A stretch of 64,000 nucleotides of DNA from Caulobacter sp. UNC279MFTsu5.1. GTDB taxonomy: Bacteria; Pseudomonadota; Alphaproteobacteria; Caulobacterales; Caulobacteraceae. The position numbers were made by a program, and so were the translations under genes. Positions within the stretch are counted from its first letter, which is position 1. Every line of letters starts with the position of its first letter. Shown here in pieces: positions 20,765-28,588 of this stretch. Below the pieces are notes generated by a model, which worked only from the letters and a program-made list of their open reading frames with translations, was not told where the DNA came from and ran no database searches. The DNA is taken from the NCBI RefSeq assembly GCF_900114015.1, contig NZ_FORN01000003.1, positions 1-64,000 on the forward strand, in the 5' to 3' direction.

Positions 20765-21690
20765 TGAACAGCATTCTTCCCTCGCATTCGACCTTCGTCA
20801 CGGGCGCGCGGCCGGTCCGGCCGCGCGTCTCCGTGGTCATGGTCGTCTACCAGACGGGAGAAGCTCTGATCGAAAGCATCGAACACGTGCTGGCCGAGCC
20901 GCTGGTCGACGAGTTCGTCATCATCGACAACGGCTCGCCGCCCGAGGAGGCCGAACGGTTGCGCGCCCTGGGGCGCAGCGAGGCGCGCATCGTGCTGCAG
21001 CAGGGCCACGGCAATGTCGGCTTCGCCCGCGGCGCTAACATGGGCGCCGAGACCGCGCGCGGCGAATACATCGTCTTCCTCAATCCCGACGCCAACCTGC
21101 AGCAGGGCTGCGTAGACGCCCTGGTCTCGGCGTTCGAGGACCAGCCTGTCCCGACCGTGATCGGGGCGCGGGTGATGAACACCGACGGCAGCGAGCAGCG
21201 CGGCGGCCGCCGCGGCGAGGTCACGCCGGTCACCACCCTGCTCAGCTTCGGCCACCTGACCGCGCGGTTCAAAAGCCTGGCCCGGTTCGAGATCCACCGT
21301 GAGCAAGAGGCCCTGCCCGGGGCGCCCGTGCCGATGCCGACCATCTCCGGCGCCTGTTTCGCCCTGCGCCGCGAGGACTTCGAGCTGCTGGGCGGCTTCG
21401 ACGAAGGCTATTTCCTGCACGTCGAGGACATCGACCTGTGCTGGCGCGCCCGCCAGGCGGGCGGCCAGGTGCTGTTCCAGCCGGCCGCCCAGGTGATCCA
21501 CCTGGGCCACACCAGCCTGGAGCATCCGCTGAAGGTCGAGTTCCACAAGGGCGTGGGCCTGTCGCGCTACTTCATCAAGCGGGCCGACACGATCCAGCGC
21601 TACGTGATCGCCGTCCTGCTGGCCCCGGCCATCCTGCTGATGAGCGTCTCGCGGCCGCTGATCTGGAAGATCACCGGACGGCCGATCTAG
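20764..21690 (+). CDS. Family 2 glycosyltransferase, rhamnosyltransferase (WbbL)-like
   Basis: 308 aa: GT-A fold with V-S-V-V-M-V-V-Y-Q-T (about 21-30), I-D-N-G-S, the metal-binding N-P-D-A, and the F-D-E-G-Y-F-L-H-V-E-D-I-D-L-C-W-R signature of rhamnosyl/GT2 enzymes. A C-terminal hydrophobic stretch (about 282-300) may anchor it to the membrane. Likely role: addition of a sugar to a lipid-linked surface polysaccharide; donor and acceptor unknown. The ATG shares its first base with the thrS stop. Confidence 0.88.
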   Translation: MNSILPSHSTFVTGARPVRPRVSVVMVVYQTGEALIESIEHVLAEPLVDEFVIIDNGSPPEEAERLRALGRSEARIVLQQGHGNVGFARGANMGAETARGEYIVFLNPDANLQQGCVDALVSAFEDQPVPTVIGARVMNTDGSEQRGGRRGEVTPVTTLLSFGHLTARFKSLARFEIHREQEALPGAPVPMPTISGACFALRREDFELLGGFDEGYFLHVEDIDLCWRARQAGGQVLFQPAAQVIHLGHTSLEHPLKVEFHKGVGLSRYFIKRADTIQRYVIAVLLAPAILLMSVSRPLIWKITGRPI

Positions 21691-21696
21691 GGTTAT

Positions 21697-22596
21697 CTAA
21701 GCTGGGAACCCGCCCGCCCGGGCCAGGGACGAGGCCGGCGCCTTGCCCAGCCGTTCGCTGATGTCGCGGCCGATCACGATCAGGGAGTCCAGGTCGTAGC
21801 CGGTCTCGAAGCCGGCCCGCTCCAACATATAGACCAGGTCCTCCGTGCCGATGTTGCCGGTGGCGTTCGGCGCGAACGGGCAGCCGCCCAGGCCGCCGAC
21901 CGAGGCGTCCAGCACGTCGATCCCGGCCTCGACGCTGGCGAAGGCGTTGGCCAGGCCGGTGTTGCGGGTGTCGTGGAAGTGCATCCGCAGCCGGACGTCC
22001 GGGGCCGCGGCGCGGACGGCCTCGATCCGCCGGCGGACGGTCCACGGATCGGCGACCCCGATGGTGTCGGCGACGGCGATCTCGGCCACCCCCATCGAGG
22101 CGGCGTCGCGGGCGATGGCCACAACCTGGTCTTCGGACACCTCGCCGTCGAATGGGCAGCCGAAGGCCACCGAGATCGTGGCGGTGATCGGCGGGCCGCC
22201 CTCGACCGCCTGGCGCTCGACGATGGCGGCCAGGGCGTCGACCTGCTGGGCGGCGGTCGCGCCCTGGTTGGCCAGGCCGAAGCCGTCGGTGGCGCAGACC
22301 ACCACATTGGCCTCGTCGCACTGGGCCGCCACGCAGCGCTCCCAGCCGCGCATGTTCAGCACCAGGCCGATGCGCGAGCGCTCGAGGTCGGGCGTCAGCG
22401 CCGCCATGATCTCCTCGGCCCCAGCCATCTGCGGCACGCGGTTGGGATTGACGAACGAGACGGTCTCGATGCGCTTGGCGCCGGCGGCCTCGAGCCGGCG
22501 GATCAGGTCCAGCCGCTCGGCGACCGGCAGGGATAGCGCCTCGTTCTGCAGCCCGTCGCGCGGGCCGACCTCGACGATCTGGATGAAGCGGCTCAT
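21697..22596 (-). CDS. Hydroxymethylglutaryl-CoA lyase-type enzyme
   Basis: 299-aa HMGL-like TIM barrel with V-E-V-G-P-R-D-G-L-Q-N-E (residues 8-19), the metal-site H-F-H-D-T-R-N, and the catalytic Cys loop S-V-G-G-L-G-G-C-P-F-A-P. HMG-CoA lyase cleaves HMG-CoA to acetyl-CoA and acetoacetate in leucine degradation. No other leucine-catabolism gene is nearby. The ATG at 22594-22596 overlaps the stop of the GT39 gene (ATGA). The long open frame upstream is a shadow. Confidence 0.9.
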   Translation of the reverse strand: MSRFIQIVEVGPRDGLQNEALSLPVAERLDLIRRLEAAGAKRIETVSFVNPNRVPQMAGAEEIMAALTPDLERSRIGLVLNMRGWERCVAAQCDEANVVVCATDGFGLANQGATAAQQVDALAAIVERQAVEGGPPITATISVAFGCPFDGEVSEDQVVAIARDAASMGVAEIAVADTIGVADPWTVRRRIEAVRAAAPDVRLRMHFHDTRNTGLANAFASVEAGIDVLDASVGGLGGCPFAPNATGNIGTEDLVYMLERAGFETGYDLDSLIVIGRDISERLGKAPASSLARAGGFPA

Positions 22597-24320
22597 GGGC
22601 GGGCCTCCGCTTGGGTTTCGGCGGTGTCTTCGTCGGCCTGGCCGGCTTCGTCGTCCGGCTGGATCGGCGCGCCGCGATAGAGCGTCAGGCGCTCCTTGTC
22701 GCCGTCGGAATAGTCGAAGCCGTCGACCACGCCGGCCGGGCGGGCGGTCTGGCCCAGGGCGGCGAGGGCGGCCTGGAAGGCCTTCTCCTGGCGGCCTTCG
22801 ACCACGGCGGGCCGGCCCTGGGCGACGGCCTTGGCGGCGCCGGCCGGGTCGGTCAGCTCGGTGGTGGTGCCCAGCAGGAAGACCATGCTGGGTTCGGAAT
22901 AGCCGGTGACGGCCACCGGGCCCGGCGCCCCGCCCCGAGGGGCGAGGTCGGCCCGCTCCAGCGCCGCTTCCAGGCGCGGCGACAGCAGCAGAGGTTCCAG
23001 CCGTGGGACGAACAGGCCGACCAGGGCGGCGTGGGCGGAGATCCCCAGCGCCCCGGCCGCGACCAGGGCGATGGCGGCCGTCCTGCGCATCATCAGCACT
23101 GCGCCGACCCCGCCGGCGGCGAGGAACAGCAGGGCGGTCAGGATGGCCACCGGCAGGTCGCTCGGATCCCCGTGGGCCTTGTAGAGATAACCGACGAGGC
23201 CGGCGAACAGCACGCCGGCCAGGGCCGACAGCCCCGCGCCGACCGCCCGCGAGATCCCGCCCAGCGGCGCGCGAAGGGCGGCGGCCATCAGCATCGCCAG
23301 GGCCGGCACGGCGGGCAGGGTGTAGTGGACCAGCTTGGTCGGCAGGATCTCGAACACCAGCCAGGTCGGGACCAGCCAGCAGACGGCGAAGCGGATCCCG
23401 GCCTCCTTGCGGCCGGTCCAGCCCTGGACCAGGCCCGACGGCAGCAGCAGGGTGGCGGGAAACACCAGCAGGAACGCCGCCAGGGCGTAGCTGCCGAACG
23501 GCGCGCCGTGGCTCTCCTGGCCGCCGGCCAGCTTGGGGGCCAGGTCGCCGTTGACCGCCGTCGACCAGAAGGCGCCGTCGGTGGCCACGGTGATCATCAT
23601 CGCCCAGGGCAGGACGATGGCCGCCGCCAGGGTCAGGCCCCAGCTCCAGCCCAGGTTCTTGATCCATGGCGCCTTGCGGTCCCAGATCCATAGGGCGACG
23701 ACGCTGAGCGCCACCACCATCGGCCCGACCGGCCCCTTGATCAGCACGCCCATGGCCAGACCGATCCAGAAGGCCAGCTTGGTCCAGCGATGGACCTTCT
23801 CGCCGGCGAGATGGGCGGCGTAGATCCGCGCTACGGCGGCCATGGCCAAGGTCGTGAAGCCGCACAGGGCCGCGTCGGTCTTGGCGATGAACGCCTCGGT
23901 CGACAGCAGGATGGTCGCGCCGAGGATGCCGCCGGCCAGCAGGCCGGTCTTGGGTCCCAGCAGGGCCGAAGCCCCCCAGGCGAGGGCCGCCGCCGCCAGC
24001 ATGGCCCCCAGCAGCGAGGGAATGCGATAGGCCCAGACGCCTCGGTCCTCGACGGCGGAAAACGCCGTGACGCTGGCCGCCTGCAGCCAGTGGATGCCGA
24101 CCGGCTTCTTGAAGCGCGGTTGGTCCTGGAACTTGATGACGACCAGGTCGTCGGTTTCCAGCATCTGGGCGGTGGCCTGGGCGAAGCGTGATTCGTCGCG
24201 GTCCAGCGGCGGCATGGCGAACAGGCCGGGCAGGCCGGCGATCAGGGCCACCAGGGCGGCGAACAGCGGGCCGCGCCAGCCGCGGCTCCAGTCATCCAGG
24301 CGAGATTCAAGCGTCATCAT
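22593..24320 (-). CDS. ArnT-like glycosyltransferase family 39 membrane protein
   Basis: A 575-aa polytopic membrane protein (about 12 hydrophobic helices). The first periplasmic loop holds L-D-R-D-E-S-R-F-A, the acidic motif of PMT/ArnT enzymes, followed by K-F-Q-D-Q-P-R-F-K-K-P. ArnT-type enzymes move a sugar from an undecaprenyl-phosphate donor to lipid A or another acceptor at the periplasmic face. The divergent ArnC/DPM-like gene at 24373 could supply the donor. It is coupled to the HMG-CoA lyase gene by ATGA, an unexpected pairing. Confidence 0.88.
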   Translation of the reverse strand: MMTLESRLDDWSRGWRGPLFAALVALIAGLPGLFAMPPLDRDESRFAQATAQMLETDDLVVIKFQDQPRFKKPVGIHWLQAASVTAFSAVEDRGVWAYRIPSLLGAMLAAAALAWGASALLGPKTGLLAGGILGATILLSTEAFIAKTDAALCGFTTLAMAAVARIYAAHLAGEKVHRWTKLAFWIGLAMGVLIKGPVGPMVVALSVVALWIWDRKAPWIKNLGWSWGLTLAAAIVLPWAMMITVATDGAFWSTAVNGDLAPKLAGGQESHGAPFGSYALAAFLLVFPATLLLPSGLVQGWTGRKEAGIRFAVCWLVPTWLVFEILPTKLVHYTLPAVPALAMLMAAALRAPLGGISRAVGAGLSALAGVLFAGLVGYLYKAHGDPSDLPVAILTALLFLAAGGVGAVLMMRRTAAIALVAAGALGISAHAALVGLFVPRLEPLLLSPRLEAALERADLAPRGGAPGPVAVTGYSEPSMVFLLGTTTELTDPAGAAKAVAQGRPAVVEGRQEKAFQAALAALGQTARPAGVVDGFDYSDGDKERLTLYRGAPIQPDDEAGQADEDTAETQAEARP

Positions 24321-24372
24321 GGTGGAATAGCACGATCCTTCTCTTAGGCTATTTTTGCGCTATGAGAGGGCG

Positions 24373-25122
24373 ATGAACGCTTCGGTTTCCGTCTCCGCCG
24401 GCCCTGGGCCCGACTACTCCATCGTCGTGCCCGTCTTCGACGAGGGCGGGGCGGCGCCCGCCCTGGCGCGCGAGATCGCCGCCGCCTTCGCGGGCGAGCG
24501 CCACGAGATCATCTTCATCGACGACGCCAGCCGCGACGACACCAAGGCCCTGCTGGTGGCCCTGAAGGCCGAGATCCCGCAGTTGCGGGTGCTGAGCCAT
24601 CGCAAGAACTCGGGCCAGAGCCGCGCCGTGCGCAGCGGCGTGCTGGCCGCCCGCGCCCCGATCGTCGTCACCCTGGACGGCGACGGCCAGAACGACCCGG
24701 CCGACGCGCCGCGCCTGGCCAGGGCCCTGAAGGCCGCCCCGCCCGAACTGGCCCTGGTCGGCGGCGAGCGGGTCAAGCGCCAGGACAGCTCGGCCAAGCG
24801 CTTCGCCTCGAAGTTCGGCAACGGCGTGCGCAAGCGCATGCTGAAGGACACCGCCAACGACACCGGCTGCGGGCTCAAGGCCTTCCGCCGCGAGGCCTTC
24901 CTGCGGCTGCCCTATTTCGATCACATCCACCGCTACATCCCGGCCCTGATGCTGCGCGAGGGCTACCAGGTCGAGTTCCAGCCGGTGAACCATCGCCACC
25001 GCGAGAGCGGGGTGTCGAAATACACCAATTTCGGCCGACTCAAGGCCTCGGTGTCCGACCTGCTGGGCGTGATGTGGCTGCAGACCCGGGCCCGCAACCC
25101 GCAGGGCGTGGACGAGGCTTAG
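24373..25122 (+). CDS. Family 2 glycosyltransferase, polyprenyl-phosphate sugar synthase-like (DPM1/ArnC-like)
   Basis: 249-aa GT-A protein with Y-S-I-V-V-P-V-F-D-E-G, I-F-I-D-D-A-S-x-D-D-T, and the catalytic/metal L-D-G-D-G-Q-N-D-P. No C-terminal TM domain is present, as in soluble DPM1-type enzymes. It probably makes an undecaprenyl-phosphate-linked sugar. The gene is divergent from the ArnT-like gene, separated by only 52 bp, so they may share regulation. I chose ATG at 24373; an upstream in-frame TTG at 24355 adds six residues. Confidence 0.87.
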   Translation: MNASVSVSAGPGPDYSIVVPVFDEGGAAPALAREIAAAFAGERHEIIFIDDASRDDTKALLVALKAEIPQLRVLSHRKNSGQSRAVRSGVLAARAPIVVTLDGDGQNDPADAPRLARALKAAPPELALVGGERVKRQDSSAKRFASKFGNGVRKRMLKDTANDTGCGLKAFRREAFLRLPYFDHIHRYIPALMLREGYQVEFQPVNHRHRESGVSKYTNFGRLKASVSDLLGVMWLQTRARNPQGVDEA

Positions 25123-25235
25123 ACTCTCTTCCGCTCCGTCGTGAGGCGGACGGGCCTCGGCTCGTTTCGCCTTTGGGATGTGCTAGGTTGGCGCGCCGCG
25201 GCAAGCGTGGCCATTCCAACGGCGGGAGCATTTTG

Positions 25236-25583
25236 ATGGGCGACATGGGGGTGATCAAGCGTGTCGGGGCGGGCCTGCTCCTGGCGGCGGCGATAGGCGG
25301 CGGTCCGGCTCTGGCCTCCAGCCAGAACAGCGGCATGGCGTCCAGCATCTCGACCGGCAGCGACGGCAACGTCTGGTTCAGCCACGACGGCGCGCGAAGT
25401 GGGACCCTGCCGAGTTGCGCCGCCTCGAACGGGCTGTGGGTCTTCAACGTCGGCACGCCGGCCGGCCAGGCGATGCTCGCCAATCTCCTGGCGGCCACGG
25501 CGGCGGGTCACAAGGTCTCGATCCAGGGGACGGGGACCTGCATCGGCGACCATGAGGCGGTCGCCTACATCGTGGGCTTGTGA
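25236..25583 (+). CDS. Small secreted protein with GTGTC motif (paralogue of 36860-37210)
   Basis: 115 aa with a signal peptide (about residues 1-28, ending P-A-L-A-S). The roughly 88-residue mature part has two cysteines, in L-P-S-C-A and in S-I-Q-G-T-G-T-C, likely forming a disulfide. It aligns along its whole length with the gene product at 36860-37210 (shared A-G-Q/V-G-Q-A-x-L, I-x-G-T-G-T-C, G-D-x-E-x-V). Start at ATG 25236 with GGGAG at 25224-25228. No function is known; the fold is probably small and beta-rich (inferred). Confidence 0.8.
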   Translation: MGDMGVIKRVGAGLLLAAAIGGGPALASSQNSGMASSISTGSDGNVWFSHDGARSGTLPSCAASNGLWVFNVGTPAGQAMLANLLAATAAGHKVSIQGTGTCIGDHEAVAYIVGL

Positions 25584-25687
25584 CCGCCAGCGCCGCCGCT
25601 CGCCTTCCCGGGCGGCGGCGTCTTTCGGGAATCCGCGAAACCGGTTAACCCTGAACCCTTCAACCGGCCTTCGGGGGAGAGCCAGAC

Positions 25688-26113
25688 ATGTTCGCCGCGT
25701 TTCCGCTCCTGGCCCTGCCGGTGCTGGTCTACAACCTGATCGTCTTGACCTTCGCCGGCGGCTTCGCCGCCAACGCCGCCCAGTACCGGTTGGCCGAGCA
25801 ATTGTTCGTCATCCACATGACCTCCAAGGCCGACTGGGCCGTCAGCCTGGGCGACCTGCTGATCGCCGCGGCCCTGGTGGTGCTGTTCGTCGAGCTCTTG
25901 AAATCGACGACCAGCCGCAAGATCGCGATCATCAACCACTCGCTATCGATGGTGCTGTTCATCGGCTGCCTGGTCGAGTTCCTGCTGTTCCCGGCCTTCG
26001 GCACCTCGGTGTTCTTCCTGCTGACCGTCATGGTGCTGCTGGACGTGCTGGCCGGCTTCATCGTCACCATCGTCTCGGCCCGCCGCGACATGGACTTCGG
26101 CGACGCGCACTGA
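25688..26113 (+). CDS. Hypothetical integral membrane protein, four TM segments
   Basis: 141 aa with hydrophobic stretches at about 4-25, 52-70, 82-100 and 105-128. A charged tail ends R-R-D-M-D-F-G-D-A-H. I do not recognise a family with certainty. GGGGGAGAG lies 8-15 nt upstream of the ATG. It stands alone between the small secreted protein and the thiolase gene. Confidence 0.75.
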   Translation: MFAAFPLLALPVLVYNLIVLTFAGGFAANAAQYRLAEQLFVIHMTSKADWAVSLGDLLIAAALVVLFVELLKSTTSRKIAIINHSLSMVLFIGCLVEFLLFPAFGTSVFFLLTVMVLLDVLAGFIVTIVSARRDMDFGDAH

Positions 26114-26221
26114 GGTCGGGGACATGCCCTTGCGGCGTGCCCTCGCCGTGAATTTCGACAAGACCCTTGTGGCCAAGCCTCGGCATGCTGACATCCGAGG
26201 TTTCCGCGAAGGATCACGACC

Positions 26222-27511
26222 ATGGCGTCCAAACCCGACATCTGGCTGGCGGCCGGCCTTCGCACTCCGTTCGCCAAGGTCGACGGGCCGCTGAAGGCCT
26301 ATGACGCCATCGCCCTGTCGGTTCCCGTGGTCCAGGCGATGCTGGCGCAACTTTCCCAGAAGGAAGCGGGCGCGCGCCCCGACTTCGCGATCTGGGGCAC
26401 GGTGATCCCCAACCTGACTTGGAGCAATCTCGCCCGCGAGGTGCTGCTGGACGCCGGCGCAGACCCGACCATCCCGGCCTTCTCGACGATCATGGCCTGC
26501 TCGACCAGCATGATCGGGGTGATCGAGGCGGCCGGCATGATCGACGGCCGCGGCCGCGACCTGGCCCTGGTGGGCGGGGTCGAGAGCATGAGCAAGGTCC
26601 AGGTCGGGGCCAGCATCGGCTTCTCCGACTGGCTCAAGGGCTTCCAGGCCGCCAAGACCCCGGGCCAGAAGCTGGCCCACCTGGCGAAACTGAAGCCGTC
26701 GGACCTGAAGCTGTGGATCCCCAAGGTGGCCAACCGCACCACCGGCCTGTCGATGGGCGAGCACACCGAGATCACCGCCAAGGCATGGAAACTATCGCGC
26801 GCCGACCAGGACCAGATCGCCTTCGAAAGCCACCAGCACGCGGTGGCGGCCTGGGAGGCCGGCTTCTTCGACGACCTGGTGATCCCGGTCGGCGACCTCA
26901 AGCGCGACACCATCCCGCGCAAGGACTCCACGCTGGAGAAGCTGGCCAAGCTGTCGCCGGCCTTCGACAGGACCAGCGGCCAGGGCACGCTGACGGCCGG
27001 CAATTCCTCGCCCCTGACCGACGGGGCGGCGGCGATCTGGGTGGCGTCCGAAGCGGGCCTGGCCCGGCTGCCGGCCGGCACGCCGCGCGTGAAGGTGGTC
27101 GACTACGAGGTCACCTCGATCGACCTGCGCCACGAGGGCCTGCTGATGGCCCCGGCCTACGGCGTGCCGCGCCTGCTGGCCCGCAACGGCCTGAAGTACG
27201 CTGACGTCGGCCTATGGGAGATCCACGAGGCCTTCGCCGCCCAGGTGCTGTCGCACATCGCCGCCTGGGAGGACGAGGGCTTCCGCCGGACCAAGGCCGG
27301 GGTCGAGGTCGACCTGGGCCAGTTCCCGCGCGAGCGGATGAACCCCACCGGCGGCAGCCTGGCGGTCGGCCACCCGTTCGGCGCGACCGGCGCGCGGATC
27401 CTCAGCCAGGCGGTCAAGGAACTGGCCACCCGGCCCAAGGGCGAGAAGGCCATCGTCAGCATCTGCGCCGACGGCGGCCAGGGCACGATGATGCTGCTGG
27501 AGTCGGCCTAG
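26222..27511 (+). CDS. Acetyl-CoA acyltransferase (thiolase family)
   Basis: A 429-aa thiolase with nucleophile C93 in I-M-A-C-S-T-S-M, W-E-I-H-E-A-F-A, G-H-P-F-G-A-T-G-A-R, and the base Cys in S-I-C-A-D-G-G-Q-G. The insert and length resemble FadI/long-chain 3-ketoacyl-CoA thiolases more than the PhaA-type paralogue at 29469, so a beta-oxidation role is likely. It is monocistronic here, and no FadB/J-type partner is in the window. Confidence 0.9.
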   Translation: MASKPDIWLAAGLRTPFAKVDGPLKAYDAIALSVPVVQAMLAQLSQKEAGARPDFAIWGTVIPNLTWSNLAREVLLDAGADPTIPAFSTIMACSTSMIGVIEAAGMIDGRGRDLALVGGVESMSKVQVGASIGFSDWLKGFQAAKTPGQKLAHLAKLKPSDLKLWIPKVANRTTGLSMGEHTEITAKAWKLSRADQDQIAFESHQHAVAAWEAGFFDDLVIPVGDLKRDTIPRKDSTLEKLAKLSPAFDRTSGQGTLTAGNSSPLTDGAAAIWVASEAGLARLPAGTPRVKVVDYEVTSIDLRHEGLLMAPAYGVPRLLARNGLKYADVGLWEIHEAFAAQVLSHIAAWEDEGFRRTKAGVEVDLGQFPRERMNPTGGSLAVGHPFGATGARILSQAVKELATRPKGEKAIVSICADGGQGTMMLLESA

Positions 27512-27512
27512 G

Positions 27513-27685
27513 AATCCTTCTCCCCTTGCGGGAGAAGGTGTCAGCGAAACTGACGGATGAGGGCTCTCCCAGACATCGAAAGCCGCGCCCCGCCGAAAGG
27601 CCGGGCGCGGCTTTTGCGTTTATCGACCCCTCGTCCGACCTCGCTCCGCGAGGCCGCCCCCTCCCGCAAGGGGAGAGGGAAGGCG
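27513..27685. repeat. Intergenic inverted repeat, 'CTCCCCTTGCGGGAG' variant, containing a terminator
   Basis: CCTTCTCCCCTTGCGGGAGAAGG at the left is echoed by CCCTCCCGCAAGGGGAGAGGG at the right (27657-27680), with 'GACCTCGCTCCGCGAGG' inside. It has the same build as the other CCTCCCCC-type elements but a different sequence. The hairpin at 27579-27615 lies within it. Confidence 0.7.
27579..27615 (+). terminator. Rho-independent terminator after the thiolase gene
   Basis: The stem AAAGCCGCGCCC (27579-27590) pairs with GGGCGCGGCTTT (27603-27614), followed by T residues. It is symmetrical enough to work on both strands. Confidence 0.75.
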
Positions 27686-27686
27686 C

Positions 27687-27758
27687 TCACGTCAGCGCCG
27701 TGAAGATCAGGGTCACGACGGCGATGTCGAGGAAGCGGGTCACGGCGGTCAGCAGCAT
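27687..27758 (-). CDS. Possible 23-residue single-span membrane peptide
   Basis: An ATG-initiated frame encoding a peptide that is almost entirely hydrophobic after a short M-L-L-T-A-V-T-R-F-L-D start. Every sense codon after ATG ends in G or C, like real genes here, whereas the upstream extension of the same frame does not. No Shine-Dalgarno is visible. It is too short for homology by eye and could be chance. Confidence 0.3.
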   Translation of the reverse strand: MLLTAVTRFLDIAVVTLIFTALT

Positions 27759-27837
27759 GAGGGGTCTCGAGGCCTGAAGTCCCTCGCGACCAAGCAAGAC
27801 TGGCGCCAACGCCGCGTCCTGCGTTAGCCTTCCCGAC

Positions 27838-28176
27838 ATGGCGTTGTTCTTCGACCAGTCCTGGTACGACGCGCGGCTGGCCGAGCGGGGGCTGTCGCGG
27901 ACGGTGCTGGCGGCCGTGGCCGGCATGACCGGCGAGGAGCTGGCCCTGGCCTACAAGGACCAGCGCGAGCTGACCGCCGCCCAGGTCGCCGCCTTCGCCG
28001 AGCTTTTGGGGGTTCCGCTGGCCGAGGCCGCGCGGCGGGCGGGCGTCGGCGCCCATGCCGCGGCCCCTCCGGGCGAGGCGCCGTCGCTGGAGCGGAGGGT
28101 GGCGACGCTGGAGGCGCGGGTGGCCGCGCTGGAGGCCGAGCTGGCCCGCCTGAAGGCTAGATCTCGGTCTTCTTGA
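27838..28176 (+). CDS. Small HTH-like and coiled-coil protein
   Basis: 112 aa. Residues about 15-65 read like an XRE-type helix-turn-helix (L-S-R-T-V-L-A-A-V-A-G-M-T-G-E-E-L... L-T-A-A-Q-V-A-A-F-A-E-L-L-G-V). Residues about 82-108 form heptads rich in Leu, Glu and Arg, hence a short coiled coil. Probably a small DNA-binding or adaptor protein; target unknown. Its 3' end overlaps the convergent gene at 28157 by 20 bp. Confidence 0.7.
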   Translation: MALFFDQSWYDARLAERGLSRTVLAAVAGMTGEELALAYKDQRELTAAQVAAFAELLGVPLAEAARRAGVGAHAAAPPGEAPSLERRVATLEARVAALEAELARLKARSRSS

Positions 28177-28483
28177 TCAGGCCCGCCTTGGGGCGGCGGT
28201 CGGCCCGGCCGGAATATTCCGTGCCGAGATAGGTCGAACGCGCCGCGTCGAGCACTTCCTGCCCACCGCGCAGGCCGCGCTTCTGGCCGCTCTGGCCCAT
28301 CAGGTGGGCGGCGAAGGTGGCGAAGGCGCTCCGGCGCGGCGGCGGCGGGGCGGCCGGCTGCTCGTCGCGCACGAAGGTCACGTCCTCCTCGCCGTCCGCC
28401 TCGGGGCGGTCGGCGTCGCGGGGCGCGGGCAGCGCCCGGCGGGCGGGCTGGGCGCGCCGGATGGGATCGATCGGGCCGTTCAT
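28157..28483 (-). CDS. Hypothetical Caulobacterales-type protein
   Basis: 108 aa, no TM segment. The N-terminal half is Arg/Pro-rich and looks disordered. The C-terminal half has the compact block L-R-G-G-Q-E-V-L-D-A-A-R-S-T-Y-L-G-T-E-Y, followed by S-G-R-A-D-R-R, that looks conserved. Third positions are strongly GC, supporting coding. Function unknown. It lies downstream of phaR on the same strand, about 105 bp away, and overlaps 27838-28176 tail to tail. Confidence 0.7.
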   Translation of the reverse strand: MNGPIDPIRRAQPARRALPAPRDADRPEADGEEDVTFVRDEQPAAPPPPRRSAFATFAAHLMGQSGQKRGLRGGQEVLDAARSTYLGTEYSGRADRRPKAGLIKKTEI

Positions 28484-28556
28484 GGTGAAGAGTTGTGGCC
28501 GACGACGGTTAAGGACCGGTCAGTGGGCTTGGTTAAGGGAGCGTGGGTCCGGCCAA

Positions 28557-28578
28557 GGACAGGCGCATGCGCCTGTCC
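28557..28578. terminator. 22-bp perfect palindrome after phaR
   Basis: GGACAGGCGCA/TGCGCCTGTCC, starting 10 bp beyond the phaR stop codon. As RNA it would make an 8-9 bp stem with a small loop. No T-run follows, so it may be a Rho-dependent 3' end or a protein-binding palindrome. Confidence 0.5.
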
Positions 28579-28588
28579 CCGATCGTTG

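Noticed and set aside
22597..23865. Upstream half of a 722-codon frame that reads into the HMG-CoA lyase gene
   Set aside because: Overlaps the ArnT-like gene in another frame; low-complexity Arg/Gly/Pro content.
28500..28545. Two TTAA words upstream of the gene at 28157-28483 as a CtrA box
   Set aside because: The spacing (about 20 bp) does not fit the TTAA-N7-TTAA consensus.
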